Below, in pieces: positions 51,304 to 60,612 of a stretch of DNA of 64,000 bases (the first letter of the stretch is position 1; each line of letters begins with the position of its first letter). Location: NCBI GenBank assembly GCA_963676045.1, contig OY780938.1, positions 372,001 to 436,000 on the forward strand, written 5' to 3'. The notes under the pieces are model-generated. The model saw only the letters and a program-made list of their open reading frames with translations, made no database searches and was not told where the DNA came from. The position numbers were made by a program, and so were the translations under genes. This DNA is from Methanogranum sp963676045 (lineage in GTDB: Archaea; Thermoplasmatota; Thermoplasmata; Methanomassiliicoccales; Methanomethylophilaceae).

Positions 51304-51909
51304 TTAAAAATTTTGGTCAGGCAATCTTCTGTCCATCTCATTTTGCACGATGATCATGCAATGGTCTGCATGAAGGCTGTATGGCCCTATGCATATCTTG
51401 TCTGGATCCTTTGCCATCAAGGACCTTTCCTCATCTTCAGTGAGGTCCTTATTATCACCCAATACGAATACTGGGTCCTTAGGGAAATCATATTCCCTGC
51501 AGTCTATACCGTCCTCTTTGAGGTATACGAATGAACCTTTCGAAGAGAGATGCTCCAAAACGTCATCGAATGACATCTTGGAAATATAGACTCCGGGTGA
51601 GGATCTGATCTCTTCCTTTTCATTGATCTTCTTCAACAACGCATTCCTGATGAGTGATGAGGTGCTCCTCTCATCCGGATTCAGATATCTCATCTCCGCA
51701 CCACAGAATCTTACGGTCTTTGGAGCGGCATTCCCGCCTTCGAGCACCAGGAATATGTCCACGTCCTTTCGGAGGTCGTGACTTAAGAAGAATGCTGAAT
51801 TGACGCATCTGCATAGGATGTCAAGTCTCCCAGCTCCTCCGGCTATGTCATCGAGCTTGAAATCACCCGTGGTGACGGCCTTATGGCCTGTAATGACGAA
51901 ATATTTCAT
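51304..51909 (-). CDS. trmY: tRNA (pseudouridine-54 N1)-methyltransferase
   Basis: 201 residues of the SPOUT-fold DUF358/TrmY family, which methylates pseudouridine-54 of tRNA to m1-psi in most archaea. Typical segments are YFVITGHKAVTTGDFKLDDI, GRLDILCRCVNSAFF, YLNPDERSTSSLIRNAL and FVLGDNKDL with IGPYSLHADHC near the knotted C-terminus. ATG 51909 lies four bases after the srp54 stop region, behind GTGAAACG; a longer start at 51924 overlaps srp54. Confidence 0.93.
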   Translation of the reverse strand: MKYFVITGHKAVTTGDFKLDDIAGGAGRLDILCRCVNSAFFLSHDLRKDVDIFLVLEGGNAAPKTVRFCGAEMRYLNPDERSTSSLIRNALLKKINEKEEIRSSPGVYISKMSFDDVLEHLSSKGSFVYLKEDGIDCREYDFPKDPVFVLGDNKDLTEDEERSLMAKDPDKICIGPYSLHADHCMIIVQNEMDRRLPDQNF

Positions 51910-51913
51910 CGTT

Positions 51914-53266
51914 TCACTCCGCATCTTTGAACTCGTCGAGGTCTATTCCGCCGAATTGTTTCATCATCTTCTTGCGCATCTTACGATCTTTTCCGAACGA
52001 TCCCATCATCTTCTTGCTCTGATTGTATTGTTTTAGAAGTTCACGGACATCGTGACCGGAAACTCCAGACCCCATCGCGATCCTTTCGATGCGTTTTCCT
52101 TTTATCAGATTGGGTTCATCCTTCTCTTGTTTCGTCATGGAATCCATTATGACCCTGTATTTTGCAAGTTTCGCCTGAGAGGCCTCATAATCTATCTTGT
52201 CTTCCATGTTGCTCATGCCGGGGATCATGGACATGACCTTTTGCAGAGGCCCCATCTTGGTGACGGCCTGCATCTGCTGATACATGTCAGTAAGTGTGAA
52301 TCTTCCCGATAGCATGTTCCTTGCCACTTGCTCGAGCGCTTCGTCCTCGCCTATCTCCTCCTTGGCGATCCTGACCAGCGAAGCGAGGTCTCCCATCCCC
52401 AAGAGCCTTGATATGAATCTGTCTGCATCGAATGGCTCCAGGTCGCGTATATGCTCGCCCACTCCGATGAAAACTATCCTTGCCTTCGTTTTGGCAACTG
52501 CGGATAATGCACCACCACCTTTTGCGGTACCATCCATCTTGGTCAATATCACCCCTGTGACACCGACCGCGTTATGGAATGCATCTGCTTGCGGTCCAGC
52601 TTGCTGTCCGACCTGTGAGTCGAGGACCAATATCCTCTCATCCGGCTTAGAGATGGCGGAAATGTCCTTGATCTCCTGTATGAGGTCCGTTTCCAAGGCG
52701 TGACGCCCCGATGTATCGATGATGATTATCTTCTTGTCGGAGAATTTCTTCATCCCATGCTCGACTATGAGGGCGGCATCTGTCTGTCCAGGCTCTCCAT
52801 AGACCTCGGCATTGACCTTCTCTCCAAGCTGTTTGAGTTGATCCAATGCTGCAGGCCTGTAAACGTCAGCTCCGATCAAACCGACACTGAATCCCTTTTT
52901 CACGAAATAATTGGCGAGTTTTCCGGTAGTGGTGGTCTTACCCTGTCCGTATAGACCAACCATCATTATGGTCTGAGGTTTTAAGGCGAGTCCGTCCCCG
53001 TTATCGAGGAGAGCGACCAATTCCTCATAGATTATCCTCGTCACATGGTCTTTGGGGCTCTTTCCAGCAGGAGGGGCTTCGTTGAGTGCGCGGTCCTGTA
53101 TCTTATTGGTGATCTGCAATACGAGTTGGACATTAACATCCGCCTGCAAGAGCGCACGCTGCAGCTCCCTGGTGATGTCCTTGACGAGGTCCTCATCGAT
53201 TACCGATGAGCTGTTGACGCGTCCGAGGATGTCCCTTAAAGATTTTCCCAATCCGTCCAGTACCAT
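51914..53266 (-). CDS. srp54: Signal recognition particle protein SRP54
   Basis: 450 residues. The N domain is followed by the G domain with GLYGQGKTTTTGKLANYF (P-loop), DTSGRH and TKMDGTAKGGG, and by the methionine-rich M domain (MYQQMQAVTKMGPLQKVMSMIPGM, RIAMGSGVSGHDVRELL) that binds the signal peptide and the 7S RNA found at 30555. The DTSGRH site is the conserved G3. It heads a long minus-strand run. A TATA-like TTTATATATCC (minus strand, about 53418-53428) would give a leader of about 130 bases; the 185-base gap to copA shows nothing else I can support. Confidence 0.96.
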   Translation of the reverse strand: MVLDGLGKSLRDILGRVNSSSVIDEDLVKDITRELQRALLQADVNVQLVLQITNKIQDRALNEAPPAGKSPKDHVTRIIYEELVALLDNGDGLALKPQTIMMVGLYGQGKTTTTGKLANYFVKKGFSVGLIGADVYRPAALDQLKQLGEKVNAEVYGEPGQTDAALIVEHGMKKFSDKKIIIIDTSGRHALETDLIQEIKDISAISKPDERILVLDSQVGQQAGPQADAFHNAVGVTGVILTKMDGTAKGGGALSAVAKTKARIVFIGVGEHIRDLEPFDADRFISRLLGMGDLASLVRIAKEEIGEDEALEQVARNMLSGRFTLTDMYQQMQAVTKMGPLQKVMSMIPGMSNMEDKIDYEASQAKLAKYRVIMDSMTKQEKDEPNLIKGKRIERIAMGSGVSGHDVRELLKQYNQSKKMMGSFGKDRKMRKKMMKQFGGIDLDEFKDAE

Positions 53267-53451
53267 ATGATCGACCTGTGATATCCTTGATATTATTTAT
53301 TGGAATTGATGGAAAAACATAGAATTAGAAAGGTACGGGAATCGGCCAGCCAGTCAGAAGGGATGGGATGCACTCTACAAAACTGACCTTTTCCCTGCTA
53401 GACTTATCAGTTAGTAGGATATATAAATGTTTGTTAAGGGAAATGCTAGCA

Positions 53452-55656
53452 TCACGCATAGCAATCGGGTTTAAATCCCTTTAATCTAAGCGAGTTCAAT
53501 ACGACCGAAATGGATGAGCATGACATCGCCAATGCGGCTATCATCGGCATCTCGTAAAGGGTGGAAAATCCGAACAGATACGGTAATCCAGCAGCGATGG
53601 GTATACATATGACGTTATAGCAGAATGCGAAGAAGAGATTCTGCTTTATGTTCTTCAGAGTGGCCTTCCCTATCGAGAATGTCGCAGGTATGTTCCTTAT
53701 GTCGTCATTCATGAGGATGACATCTGCAGAATCTATCGCTATATCAGTACCGGAACCTATCGCGATCCCTATGTCTGCTTGTGTAAGTGCGGGAGAGTCG
53801 TTTATGCCGTCTCCCACCATGGCGACATCCTTGCCCTTCGCTTGCATCCTCTTTATGGCATTAATCTTATCCTCGGGCAGTGCTTTGGAGACATAATTCT
53901 CTATTCCTGTTTGTTTTGCCACCTTTTTTGCCGTGGATTCTGAATCGCCTGTGATCATAGTCACGTTTATGTCCATGTCCTTTAGCGATTTTATTGCAGA
54001 TTTGGAAGTGGTCCTCACGGGGTCTTCAAGTGATATGGACCCGGCGTATCGGACGTCTATTGCGACGTATATCCTGGTCATGCCCTCGTCGTTGTCGTTC
54101 GCGATGCTCAGTCCATTGTCGTTCATCATCTTCTCGTTACCGATGATGACCTTCCTGTTGTTGACGGTGCACATCAATCCCATTCCCGTCATCGATATGA
54201 ATTCTGCAGGTTGATACAATCTCAGGCCATGTTCATTCGCATACGATACTATGGACTTTCCAAGTGGATGTTCAGAGAGTGATTCGGCAGATGCCACATA
54301 TGTTATGAACTCCTCTTCATCCATGTCTGTGGATATCTTACCTACCTTTGGCATGCCTTCGGTCAATGTCCCTGTTTTATCCAGTACTATGTCCGATATC
54401 TTACCTGAACGTTCCAGGGAGGCCGCATCTTTGAACAGTATCCCATATTCGGCCGCTCTTCCTGTGCCCACGGTTATAGCAAGAGGGGTGGCGAGGCCCA
54501 ATGCGCAGGGACATGATATCACCAATACAGAGATCAGCACTATCAATGAGAATTCCAATCCTTTTCCTGATATCATCCAAAGGGATGCAGATATCACGGC
54601 GATCAATATCACTACAGGGACAAAGACCGCCGCTACTCTGTCCGCTATCCTTGCAACAGGTGCCTTAGTGCTCTGTGCATCCCTTATCATACGGACTATC
54701 TTGTTGAGTGCGGTATCGTTACCAATGCGTGTGACCTTTGCCCTGATGGACCCTGTGGTATTAGTGGTGCCGCTGTATATCTCGGATCCGACGGTCTTCT
54801 TCACAGGCATACTTTCCCCTGTGAGCATGGATTCATCTATGTATGAGGTCCCATCTATGACGGTGCCGTCTATCGAGACCTTTTGACCAGGTCTTATTAT
54901 CGCAATATCTCCCAACACGATCTGTTCCGTCGGGATTATGATCGTCTTGCCGTCTCTCTCGACTTCAGCGGTCGGGGGTGCAAGATCGATGAGGCCTTTC
55001 ACAGCATCGTTCGTTCTTACTTTGGACCTGGATTCCAGATATTTACCGACAGATACAAGCGTGATGATCATCGCTGCAGAATCGAAAAAGAGGGAATGCA
55101 TCCCCATGTCATTCCCTTGGAATATCGTTACCATGCTGTATATGCTGTAGACCATGGCCGCGATGGTCCCCAGCGCTATCAGCGTGTCCATCGTAGGGCT
55201 TCCACGAAGCAATGTCGGTATCCCTCTTGTGTAAAATCTCCTTCCAGATATTATCACAGGTATGCAGAGTATCAATTGTATCGTGGAATATATCTCGGAA
55301 TTATCGTGAAGGGGTATTTCCAGACCCAACATCGGCCCCATGGCCATGATCATCAGTATGGTCGTGAATATGACTGATACTATGAGGTCCCTCTTCAGGG
55401 AGAGGGATTCCTTCCTCTCTTTTTCCATGATGGCATCGTCATCCCCTTCCAGGACATCGTATCCTGCCTTTCTGATGGAAGCGCGAATCGGATCCAATGA
55501 GGTCTTATCTGTTTCGTATTCAACGAATACTGTGTTCTCTGAGAAATTCGCATTGACCGATACGACGCCGTTCAATCTTCCAACGGACCGTTCTATCTTG
55601 GAAGAGCATGAGGCACATGACATGCCGCTGGTCCTCAATATCGCTTTTTCCTTCAT
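53452..55656 (-). CDS. copA: Copper-transporting P-type ATPase
   Basis: 734 residues of the P1B family. One N-terminal metal domain (GMSCASC), the membrane metal site CPCALGLATP, the phosphorylation site DKTGTLTEG, the SEHPLGK nucleotide motif and GDGINDSPAL are all present. CPC with one N-terminal domain and the downstream conserved Asn/Tyr/Met pattern point to Cu+ export. Its start overlaps the end of a 73-residue copper-chaperone gene, a usual arrangement. The C-terminal tail ends in a CYA. Confidence 0.93.
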   Translation of the reverse strand: MKEKAILRTSGMSCASCSSKIERSVGRLNGVVSVNANFSENTVFVEYETDKTSLDPIRASIRKAGYDVLEGDDDAIMEKERKESLSLKRDLIVSVIFTTILMIMAMGPMLGLEIPLHDNSEIYSTIQLILCIPVIISGRRFYTRGIPTLLRGSPTMDTLIALGTIAAMVYSIYSMVTIFQGNDMGMHSLFFDSAAMIITLVSVGKYLESRSKVRTNDAVKGLIDLAPPTAEVERDGKTIIIPTEQIVLGDIAIIRPGQKVSIDGTVIDGTSYIDESMLTGESMPVKKTVGSEIYSGTTNTTGSIRAKVTRIGNDTALNKIVRMIRDAQSTKAPVARIADRVAAVFVPVVILIAVISASLWMISGKGLEFSLIVLISVLVISCPCALGLATPLAITVGTGRAAEYGILFKDAASLERSGKISDIVLDKTGTLTEGMPKVGKISTDMDEEEFITYVASAESLSEHPLGKSIVSYANEHGLRLYQPAEFISMTGMGLMCTVNNRKVIIGNEKMMNDNGLSIANDNDEGMTRIYVAIDVRYAGSISLEDPVRTTSKSAIKSLKDMDINVTMITGDSESTAKKVAKQTGIENYVSKALPEDKINAIKRMQAKGKDVAMVGDGINDSPALTQADIGIAIGSGTDIAIDSADVILMNDDIRNIPATFSIGKATLKNIKQNLFFAFCYNVICIPIAAGLPYLFGFSTLYEMPMIAALAMSCSSISVVLNSLRLKGFKPDCYA

Positions 55657-55874
55657 TTGAATAGACCGTGTTTGACCTTGGCCTTGAATCCAGCATCCAG
55701 GACCGCCATGACGATTTCCTCTTCGGAAGCACCATCATTTTCGACTGTGGCCGTACCTTTTTTGAGGTCCACTTCCACATTCTTGACCCCTTTGACCTTG
55801 GATATGCTTTCACTGACGGTTTTAACACATGACTCGCACATCATGCCTTCAATCTTAATCGTGATCCTGCTCAT
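55653..55874 (-). CDS. copZ: Heavy-metal-associated domain protein (CopZ-like)
   Basis: 73 residues, one ferredoxin-like HMA domain with the metal motif GMMCESCVKTV. It carries Cu+ to CopA. It overlaps the copA start by four bases (ATGA). No CsoR or CopY-type regulator is next to it. Confidence 0.9.
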   Translation of the reverse strand: MSRITIKIEGMMCESCVKTVSESISKVKGVKNVEVDLKKGTATVENDGASEEEIVMAVLDAGFKAKVKHGLFK

Positions 55875-55981
55875 GATTGGTCTATCTTAAAACGACTAAC
55901 GTCTATATAACATTGACAACAAAATAGGAAAATTGGTAAAAGGAAAATGTTTGATGAGCCCAATGATGGGCTGTTTGAATC

Positions 55982-56983
55982 TCAGAGGTATCCAGACTTC
56001 TGAAGCATCATGAGGTCTTCCGTGGACAGTTTGTCTCCAGATTTGAAGCGGTCGAATATCTCTTTCGCTTCTTTCTTGGATTCGTTGTCCACTCTCTTTT
56101 TCTTGACGGCATTCTTCTTGTTCTTTATGCCGGCAACATCTTTATCCATCTCGTGGACGGATTTGATCTGCTCGATGTGCTTCTTGTGTTCCTCATCCGC
56201 AGCCTGCTTGCATTCTACGAATTTGGCCTGTGCGACATCTGCCTCTTTCCTGAGTGTGTCTGCCTCTTCATAGAGTTTGAGCATCTTATCGTGAGCTGTC
56301 TGTGCGGCCTCAGCGTACTCTGACACCTGGCGGTGGCAGGCCTCTGCCTGTACTTTCGCATCTCTTAGCTGCTGGATGATCTCTTTTACTTCGCCGTTCT
56401 GCTCGAGTACCTTCTCTTTCTCCTCGATCTGGCGGGCGATCACTGAGATCTGTTTTACGATCTCGTTCTCTTTATCTTTTCCAAGTGATTTTGTCTGTTG
56501 GGTATACTCTAGGTCCTGGAGCTGCTTTTTGAGCTGTTTGACTGAAACCTCGCCTTTGTCCTCTGCGGACTTCTCAGGCCTGAGTGCGGAAATCTGCTCT
56601 TTGAGTGCCGATACTTTCTGGTTCCACTCATCCCTCACTACTTTGGTCTCTCTTACCTTCTGGTTGAAGGCATCACGCTCTTCCCTGCACTTTCCTGCCT
56701 CATCGACCAGTTCACGGACCTTTCCGTTGAGAGTATCTCTCTTTGCCTTCCAATCCTTGGTCTGGCTGTTCAACTCGTCCCTTAGGCGTCTGTGCTTCTC
56801 GGCATCGTTGTTGACGATGCTGCGTTTCTGTTCGATCTCCTCTAGATTCTCCACTGACACTTCTGTCTCAGTAGAGTCCTCGACCTGTGCGTCCTGTTCT
56901 GCAAGAACCTCGGCTGCTTTTTCGGCTGCCGGTTGCTGCTCTTCCGAATCAATCTGCTGTATTTCCTCCACAAACTTATCCAT
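55982..56983 (-). CDS. Long coiled-coil protein (COG1340-like)
   Basis: 333 residues, almost entirely heptad-repeat coiled coil, rich in Lys, Glu and Gln, with EEIQQ at the start, RRLRDELNSQTKDWKAKRDTLNGKVRELV and a short non-coiled end DLMMLQKSGYL. Proteins of this type are widespread in archaea and sometimes labelled phosphoserine phosphatase in error; no phosphatase motif is present here. It probably forms a filament or scaffold in the cytoplasm. I chose ATG 56983 behind GAGTGAT. It is divergent from purB with 188 bases between. Confidence 0.75.
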   Translation of the reverse strand: MDKFVEEIQQIDSEEQQPAAEKAAEVLAEQDAQVEDSTETEVSVENLEEIEQKRSIVNNDAEKHRRLRDELNSQTKDWKAKRDTLNGKVRELVDEAGKCREERDAFNQKVRETKVVRDEWNQKVSALKEQISALRPEKSAEDKGEVSVKQLKKQLQDLEYTQQTKSLGKDKENEIVKQISVIARQIEEKEKVLEQNGEVKEIIQQLRDAKVQAEACHRQVSEYAEAAQTAHDKMLKLYEEADTLRKEADVAQAKFVECKQAADEEHKKHIEQIKSVHEMDKDVAGIKNKKNAVKKKRVDNESKKEAKEIFDRFKSGDKLSTEDLMMLQKSGYL

Positions 56984-57132
56984 AAAAATCACTCAATTGT
57001 TCAACTTGGCCATAATCGAAAGCATGGCCCACTTTTCGAATCCCTTTATATGGATGGTGTTTATAATTGTTTCTACAAAACACATCGAATTTACTGTTTT
57101 ATCGCTGATCCAATACGCGCATCACATCGTTA

Positions 57133-57144
57133 AGATATAAATAC
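57133..57144 (+). promoter_or_regulatory. TATA box of purB
   Basis: AGATATAAATAC lies about 30-40 bases before the purB ATG (57172), predicting a leader of only a few bases. Confidence 0.5.
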
Positions 57145-57171
57145 AGTAATTCAATCCAACATTCGATCCAA

Positions 57172-58539
57172 ATGAACGATGATATCTGTCCTCTCGATTA
57201 TAGGTACGGCCGTAAGGAGATGAAATCCATCTTTACTGAGAAGGCCCGCATACAGTATCAGATGAATGTGGAGGCCGCATTGGCCAGGGCACATGCCTCT
57301 CTCGGAACGATATCCAAGGATAGCGCCGAAGAGATAAGCCGCATATCGAATCTCGATATTGTCAGCGTGGAGAGGATCAAGGAGATAGAGAAAGAGACGA
57401 ATCACGATCTGATGGCAATGGTAAAGGCCATGACAGAGCAATGCAAAGGGGATGCGGGTAAATACGTGCATCTCGGAGCAACTTCCAATGATATCGTCGA
57501 TACCGCCACAGCACTGCAGATCAAGGCTGGACTTGAGATAATAATGGACGATATCGATGCTTTGCTCTACACATTCGCAAAGATCGCAAAGAGGGAGAGA
57601 GATACGATAGAGATCGGCAGGACGCATGCTCAGTATGCGATACCGATAACATTCGGATTCAAGGTCTCAGGATACATCGCAGAGATGCTGAGGCACAGGG
57701 AGAGGGTCATAGAGATAATGCCAAGGGCATGCGCTGGAAAGATGGCAGGAGCGGTCGGGACAGGCGCAGCACTCGGCAAGAACTTCCAAAAGATACAGAT
57801 AAGTGTCATGAAGGACCTAGAATTGACCTACGAACCAGCGGCCACGCAGGTCGTAGGGCGCGACAGATACACAGAGTTGATATGCCTCATGGCCAACATG
57901 GCGACGTCCTTGGAAAGATTCGCTACAGAGGTTAGGAATCTTCAGAGGTCCGAGATAAAAGAGGTCGAAGAGGCATTCGATGCAGCCAAACAGGTAGGCA
58001 GTTCTACGATGGCCCAGAAGAGGAATCCGATAAATTCCGAGAACATATGCGGCCTTGCAAGGGTGCTCAGGGGATTCCTCATACCTACATTCGAGAATCA
58101 GGTCCTATGGCATGAGAGGGACCTTTCCAACTCCTCGTCGGAGAGATTCACACTCCCCCATGTATTCATAATATTGGACTACATCCTTTACAAGACCCGC
58201 GTGGTATGGGAAGGATTGGAGATACACAGGGAAAGGATGCTGAAGAACATAGAGGCATCACAAGGACTGGTAATGGCAGAGCCAGTGATGATGAAATTGA
58301 CTGAAAAGGGCATCGGAAGGCAGGACGCACATGAGATCGTCCGCGAAGCATCGATGGTCGCTGTCGAAAAGGACATACATTTAAGAGATGCCCTGTTGCA
58401 GAGGGCGGATATCAAGAAATACCTGACCGAGGAAGAGATAAAGGACGTCATGGATGCATCGAATTACATCGGAGCTTCCAAGGAGATAACAGATAAGATG
58501 GTTTCCGCGGTCGAGGACGTCATAGGGAAGAAGGTGTGA
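57172..58539 (+). CDS. purB: Adenylosuccinate lyase
   Basis: 455 residues. It splits adenylosuccinate and SAICAR in purine synthesis. Active-site motifs are HLGATSNDIVDTA, GRTHAQYAIPITFG with the catalytic histidine region, and the signature GSSTMAQKRNPINSE. The length is typical of the archaeal/Bacillus type. A TATA box 30 bases upstream suggests a nearly leaderless transcript. The next gene starts within three bases of its stop. Confidence 0.95.
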   Translation: MNDDICPLDYRYGRKEMKSIFTEKARIQYQMNVEAALARAHASLGTISKDSAEEISRISNLDIVSVERIKEIEKETNHDLMAMVKAMTEQCKGDAGKYVHLGATSNDIVDTATALQIKAGLEIIMDDIDALLYTFAKIAKRERDTIEIGRTHAQYAIPITFGFKVSGYIAEMLRHRERVIEIMPRACAGKMAGAVGTGAALGKNFQKIQISVMKDLELTYEPAATQVVGRDRYTELICLMANMATSLERFATEVRNLQRSEIKEVEEAFDAAKQVGSSTMAQKRNPINSENICGLARVLRGFLIPTFENQVLWHERDLSNSSSERFTLPHVFIILDYILYKTRVVWEGLEIHRERMLKNIEASQGLVMAEPVMMKLTEKGIGRQDAHEIVREASMVAVEKDIHLRDALLQRADIKKYLTEEEIKDVMDASNYIGASKEITDKMVSAVEDVIGKKV

Positions 58540-58541
58540 TC

Positions 58542-58739
58542 ATGAAGGAAATGTCACCTCAGAAAAGAATACGTGTTAGACAGGGAGCGATATTGGGGCT
58601 AGTCGTGGGTGTATTCATATTCATCTTCTTCTTCCTCGTAGCTGGTAAGCTATTCTACCTGATGTTCATACCGATCGCATGCGCCATGGGCGCAGCGGTG
58701 CAATATGTCAAGGATGAGTCCGAAGAGGACGATGATTGA
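58542..58739 (+). CDS. Small membrane protein downstream of purB
   Basis: 65 residues: a basic N-terminus (QKRIRVRQG), two adjacent hydrophobic segments (about 17-36 and 39-55) and an acidic end KDESEEDDD. The ATG at 58542 follows AGGTGTGATC, which overlaps the purB stop, so translation is likely coupled. No family recognised. A strong hairpin terminator closes the unit. Confidence 0.65.
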   Translation: MKEMSPQKRIRVRQGAILGLVVGVFIFIFFFLVAGKLFYLMFIPIACAMGAAVQYVKDESEEDDD

Positions 58740-58751
58740 TTTTGAAAAAAT

Positions 58752-58776
58752 GATGGACGGATTTTATCCGTCCATC
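58752..58776. terminator. Bidirectional hairpin terminator
   Basis: GATGGACGGAT-TTT-ATCCGTCCATC has perfect 11-base arms. TCTTTTT follows on the plus strand and TTTTTTC on the minus strand, and genes converge on it from both sides. Confidence 0.75.
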
Positions 58777-58779
58777 TGA

Positions 58780-59178
58780 TCAGATCTTTTTACCGGCATT
58801 CGGCCCGGGCGTTATATAGAAAATATCTGTGACCTTCAATTTCAATAGATTCTTGGCAGGGTACGTCTCCTTTTTTGCATGTGCGAAGGCGACCGCTTCT
58901 TCGTAATCCTTACCTGAATTCTCGATCGCGACCTTGCATTTTATCTGATAGCCATTAGGGAATTCTGGATTCCACACGTAGAACGATGCGTAAGGATTCT
59001 CCTTGAGGTTCACGAGCGTCTTGTTCATGTAGTTATCCACTATCCAGATGGTCTCATCGTCTTTCACGATCAACATTCCGACCGGTGCCACGTTCGGCAT
59101 CCCCGTCTTCGATGCTGTCGCTAATGCGAACGGCTTTGTCTTGGCCAATACTTCTTTCACTTCTGCGGTCATTTTCAT
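58780..59178 (-). CDS. Pyridoxamine 5'-phosphate oxidase-like split-barrel flavoprotein
   Basis: About 132 residues of the FMN-binding split-barrel fold: LAKTKPFALATASKTGMPNVAPVGM at the N-terminus, then KTLVNLKENPYASFYVW. This small subgroup does not make pyridoxal phosphate; members bind FMN or F420 and reduce varied compounds. Two ATGs (59178 and 59172) fit the start; neither has a clear ribosome site. It ends at the bidirectional terminator. Two more proteins of this fold lie within 2.5 kb. Confidence 0.82.
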   Translation of the reverse strand: MKMTAEVKEVLAKTKPFALATASKTGMPNVAPVGMLIVKDDETIWIVDNYMNKTLVNLKENPYASFYVWNPEFPNGYQIKCKVAIENSGKDYEEAVAFAHAKKETYPAKNLLKLKVTDIFYITPGPNAGKKI

Positions 59179-59309
59179 TTTTATCCGATGGAAATTCACT
59201 TGTCCGTATTTACCATATTCTATGCTTGAAAATTATTTTGAAAAACAATGTCATTTTTCAGATAATCCTCATATAGTGAACCTCTATGGATTGCGATCTT
59301 TTCAACAAG

Positions 59310-59316
59310 TTTATAT
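59310..59316 (+). promoter_or_regulatory. TATA box of tRNA-Ala
   Basis: TTTATAT lies 40 bases before the tRNA, so a short 5' leader removed by RNase P is expected. Confidence 0.5.
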
Positions 59317-59349
59317 CCTATACATCATTCAGCGTTATAGACCAGAAAT

Positions 59350-59424
59350 GGGCAAGTAGATCAGCCCGGTTAGATCGCATCGTTCGCAACGATGAGGCCG
59401 CGAGTTCGAATCTCGCCTTGTCCA
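59350..59424 (+). tRNA. tRNA-Ala (anticodon CGC)
   Basis: A full cloverleaf: acceptor GGGCAAG with CTTGTCC, D arm GATC/GATC around AGCCCGGTTA, anticodon stem CATCG/CGATG enclosing TTCGCAA (anticodon CGC, codon GCG), T arm GCGAG-TTCGAAT-CTCGC, discriminator A. No intron, and CCA is not encoded. A hairpin follows ten bases later. Confidence 0.95.
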
Positions 59425-59433
59425 CTCAATATT

Positions 59434-59460
59434 ATTGAAGTAGTCGTGGGCTGCTTCAAT
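59434..59460 (+). terminator. Hairpin after tRNA-Ala
   Basis: ATTGAAG (59434-59440) pairs with CTTCAAT (59454-59460) across a 13-base loop, followed by TTATTATAAT. It may end the tRNA transcript; the AT-rich end is also the TATA region of mntP. Confidence 0.35.
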
Positions 59461-59502
59461 TTATTATAATATTGTTCTGATATTATAGAGAGGCTGACCT
59501 GA

Positions 59503-60063
59503 ATGGATTTCATCACCATATTCCTGATCGCGGTGGGCGTATCCATGGATGCTTTCGCGGTAGCCCTCTGCAAAGGACTGGCCGTAAAGAAGATCACGTT
59601 CAGGGACGCGATGATAGTCGGAATATGGTTCGGAGGATTCCAGGTCATAATGCCTGCAGTAGGTTATCTTTTGGGAACTCAGTTCCAAGAGAGCATATCC
59701 TCTATTGATCATTGGATCGCATTCATCCTGTTGAGTTTGATCGGACTCAATATGATAAGGGAATCACTTTCCGATGATGAGGACGATCTTGATGGCTCTT
59801 TGGGATTCAAGATAATGTTATTGTTGGCACTGGCCACAAGCATCGATGCGCTCGCGGTCGGGATATCTTTTGCCTTCCTCAGCATCGACATAATACCTGC
59901 ACTCATCATAATAGGGGTGACAACATTCACTTTCTCAGTTGTAGGAATGTTCATAGGAGGATCCTTCGGTGTAAAATACAAATCCAAGGCAGAATTCGCC
60001 GGAGGGCTCATATTGATCCTGCTTGGAATCGAGATCCTCCTCGAGCATCTCAGCATATTATGA
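59503..60063 (+). CDS. mntP: Manganese efflux pump MntP
   Basis: 186 residues with six membrane helices and the two repeated motifs of the family, SMDAFAVALCKGL and SIDALAVGISFAF, in which the aspartates line the metal path. It expels Mn2+ across the cytoplasmic membrane. The ATG lies behind GAGAGG at a long spacing. No yybP-type riboswitch is seen upstream; the 78 bases from the tRNA contain only a hairpin and a TATA-like element. Confidence 0.92.
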   Translation: MDFITIFLIAVGVSMDAFAVALCKGLAVKKITFRDAMIVGIWFGGFQVIMPAVGYLLGTQFQESISSIDHWIAFILLSLIGLNMIRESLSDDEDDLDGSLGFKIMLLLALATSIDALAVGISFAFLSIDIIPALIIIGVTTFTFSVVGMFIGGSFGVKYKSKAEFAGGLILILLGIEILLEHLSIL

Positions 60064-60134
60064 GTCGGATACGATCTGCGAATTCGATCTTCTAAATCCA
60101 TATTTATTTATCGATAGCATGCGAATATCTCAAC

Positions 60135-60584
60135 ATGGAATCCAAGACCAGTGAGCATCATTTGACCGACAATGAATCCATACTATTGCTTGAGAGTGAA
60201 AGCATAGGCATATTCGCTACGATGAATTCAGATGATTCACCATACGCCATTCCGATGCACTATCTATTTGCCAACAACAGGATATACATGCAGACAAGGC
60301 CATATGGTCAGAAGATATCCAATATCCAGAGGGATCCAAGATGCAGCTTCGCAGTTCTTGATACAGAGGGTCCGAATGCTGAGAGGAGGGTCTGTTTTGA
60401 GAGTTCGGTCATAAAAGGAAAAGCGAAGATGATCACAGATGAAAATGAGAAGATGCGCATTCTGAAGGACCTCAACAAGAAATACAAGAGGAACGAGGAG
60501 ATGACACTCGATAAGGCAAGGTCGATAGGCGTCATCGAAATAGTGCCAGATATCATAACCGGAAAGCAACGGTGCATGATCTGA
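60135..60584 (+). CDS. Pyridoxamine 5'-phosphate oxidase-like (NimA-type) flavoprotein
   Basis: 149 residues: LTDNESILLLESESIGIFATMNSDDSPYAIPMHYLF, then the flavin-contact segment GQKISNIQRDPRCSFAVLD and a C-terminal ITGKQ. This is the NimA/Pnpox-like split barrel, in which some members reduce 5-nitroimidazoles. It is a paralogue of the protein at 61290 (shared SPYAIP/SPYALP, GQKISNI, RDPRCSF and ITGK motifs). The physiological substrate is unknown. The start ATG 60135 lacks a strong ribosome site and a TATA-like TTATTTAT lies about 30 bases upstream. Confidence 0.83.
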   Translation: MESKTSEHHLTDNESILLLESESIGIFATMNSDDSPYAIPMHYLFANNRIYMQTRPYGQKISNIQRDPRCSFAVLDTEGPNAERRVCFESSVIKGKAKMITDENEKMRILKDLNKKYKRNEEMTLDKARSIGVIEIVPDIITGKQRCMI

Positions 60585-60612
60585 GCAGTCCAATATGATT
60601 TGGGAGGCGTTC

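Noticed and set aside
59370..59648. 92-codon frame opposite tRNA-Ala and the start of mntP
   Set aside because: Its C-terminal GEIRTRGLIVANDAI is the translation of the reversed tRNA, a usual artefact.
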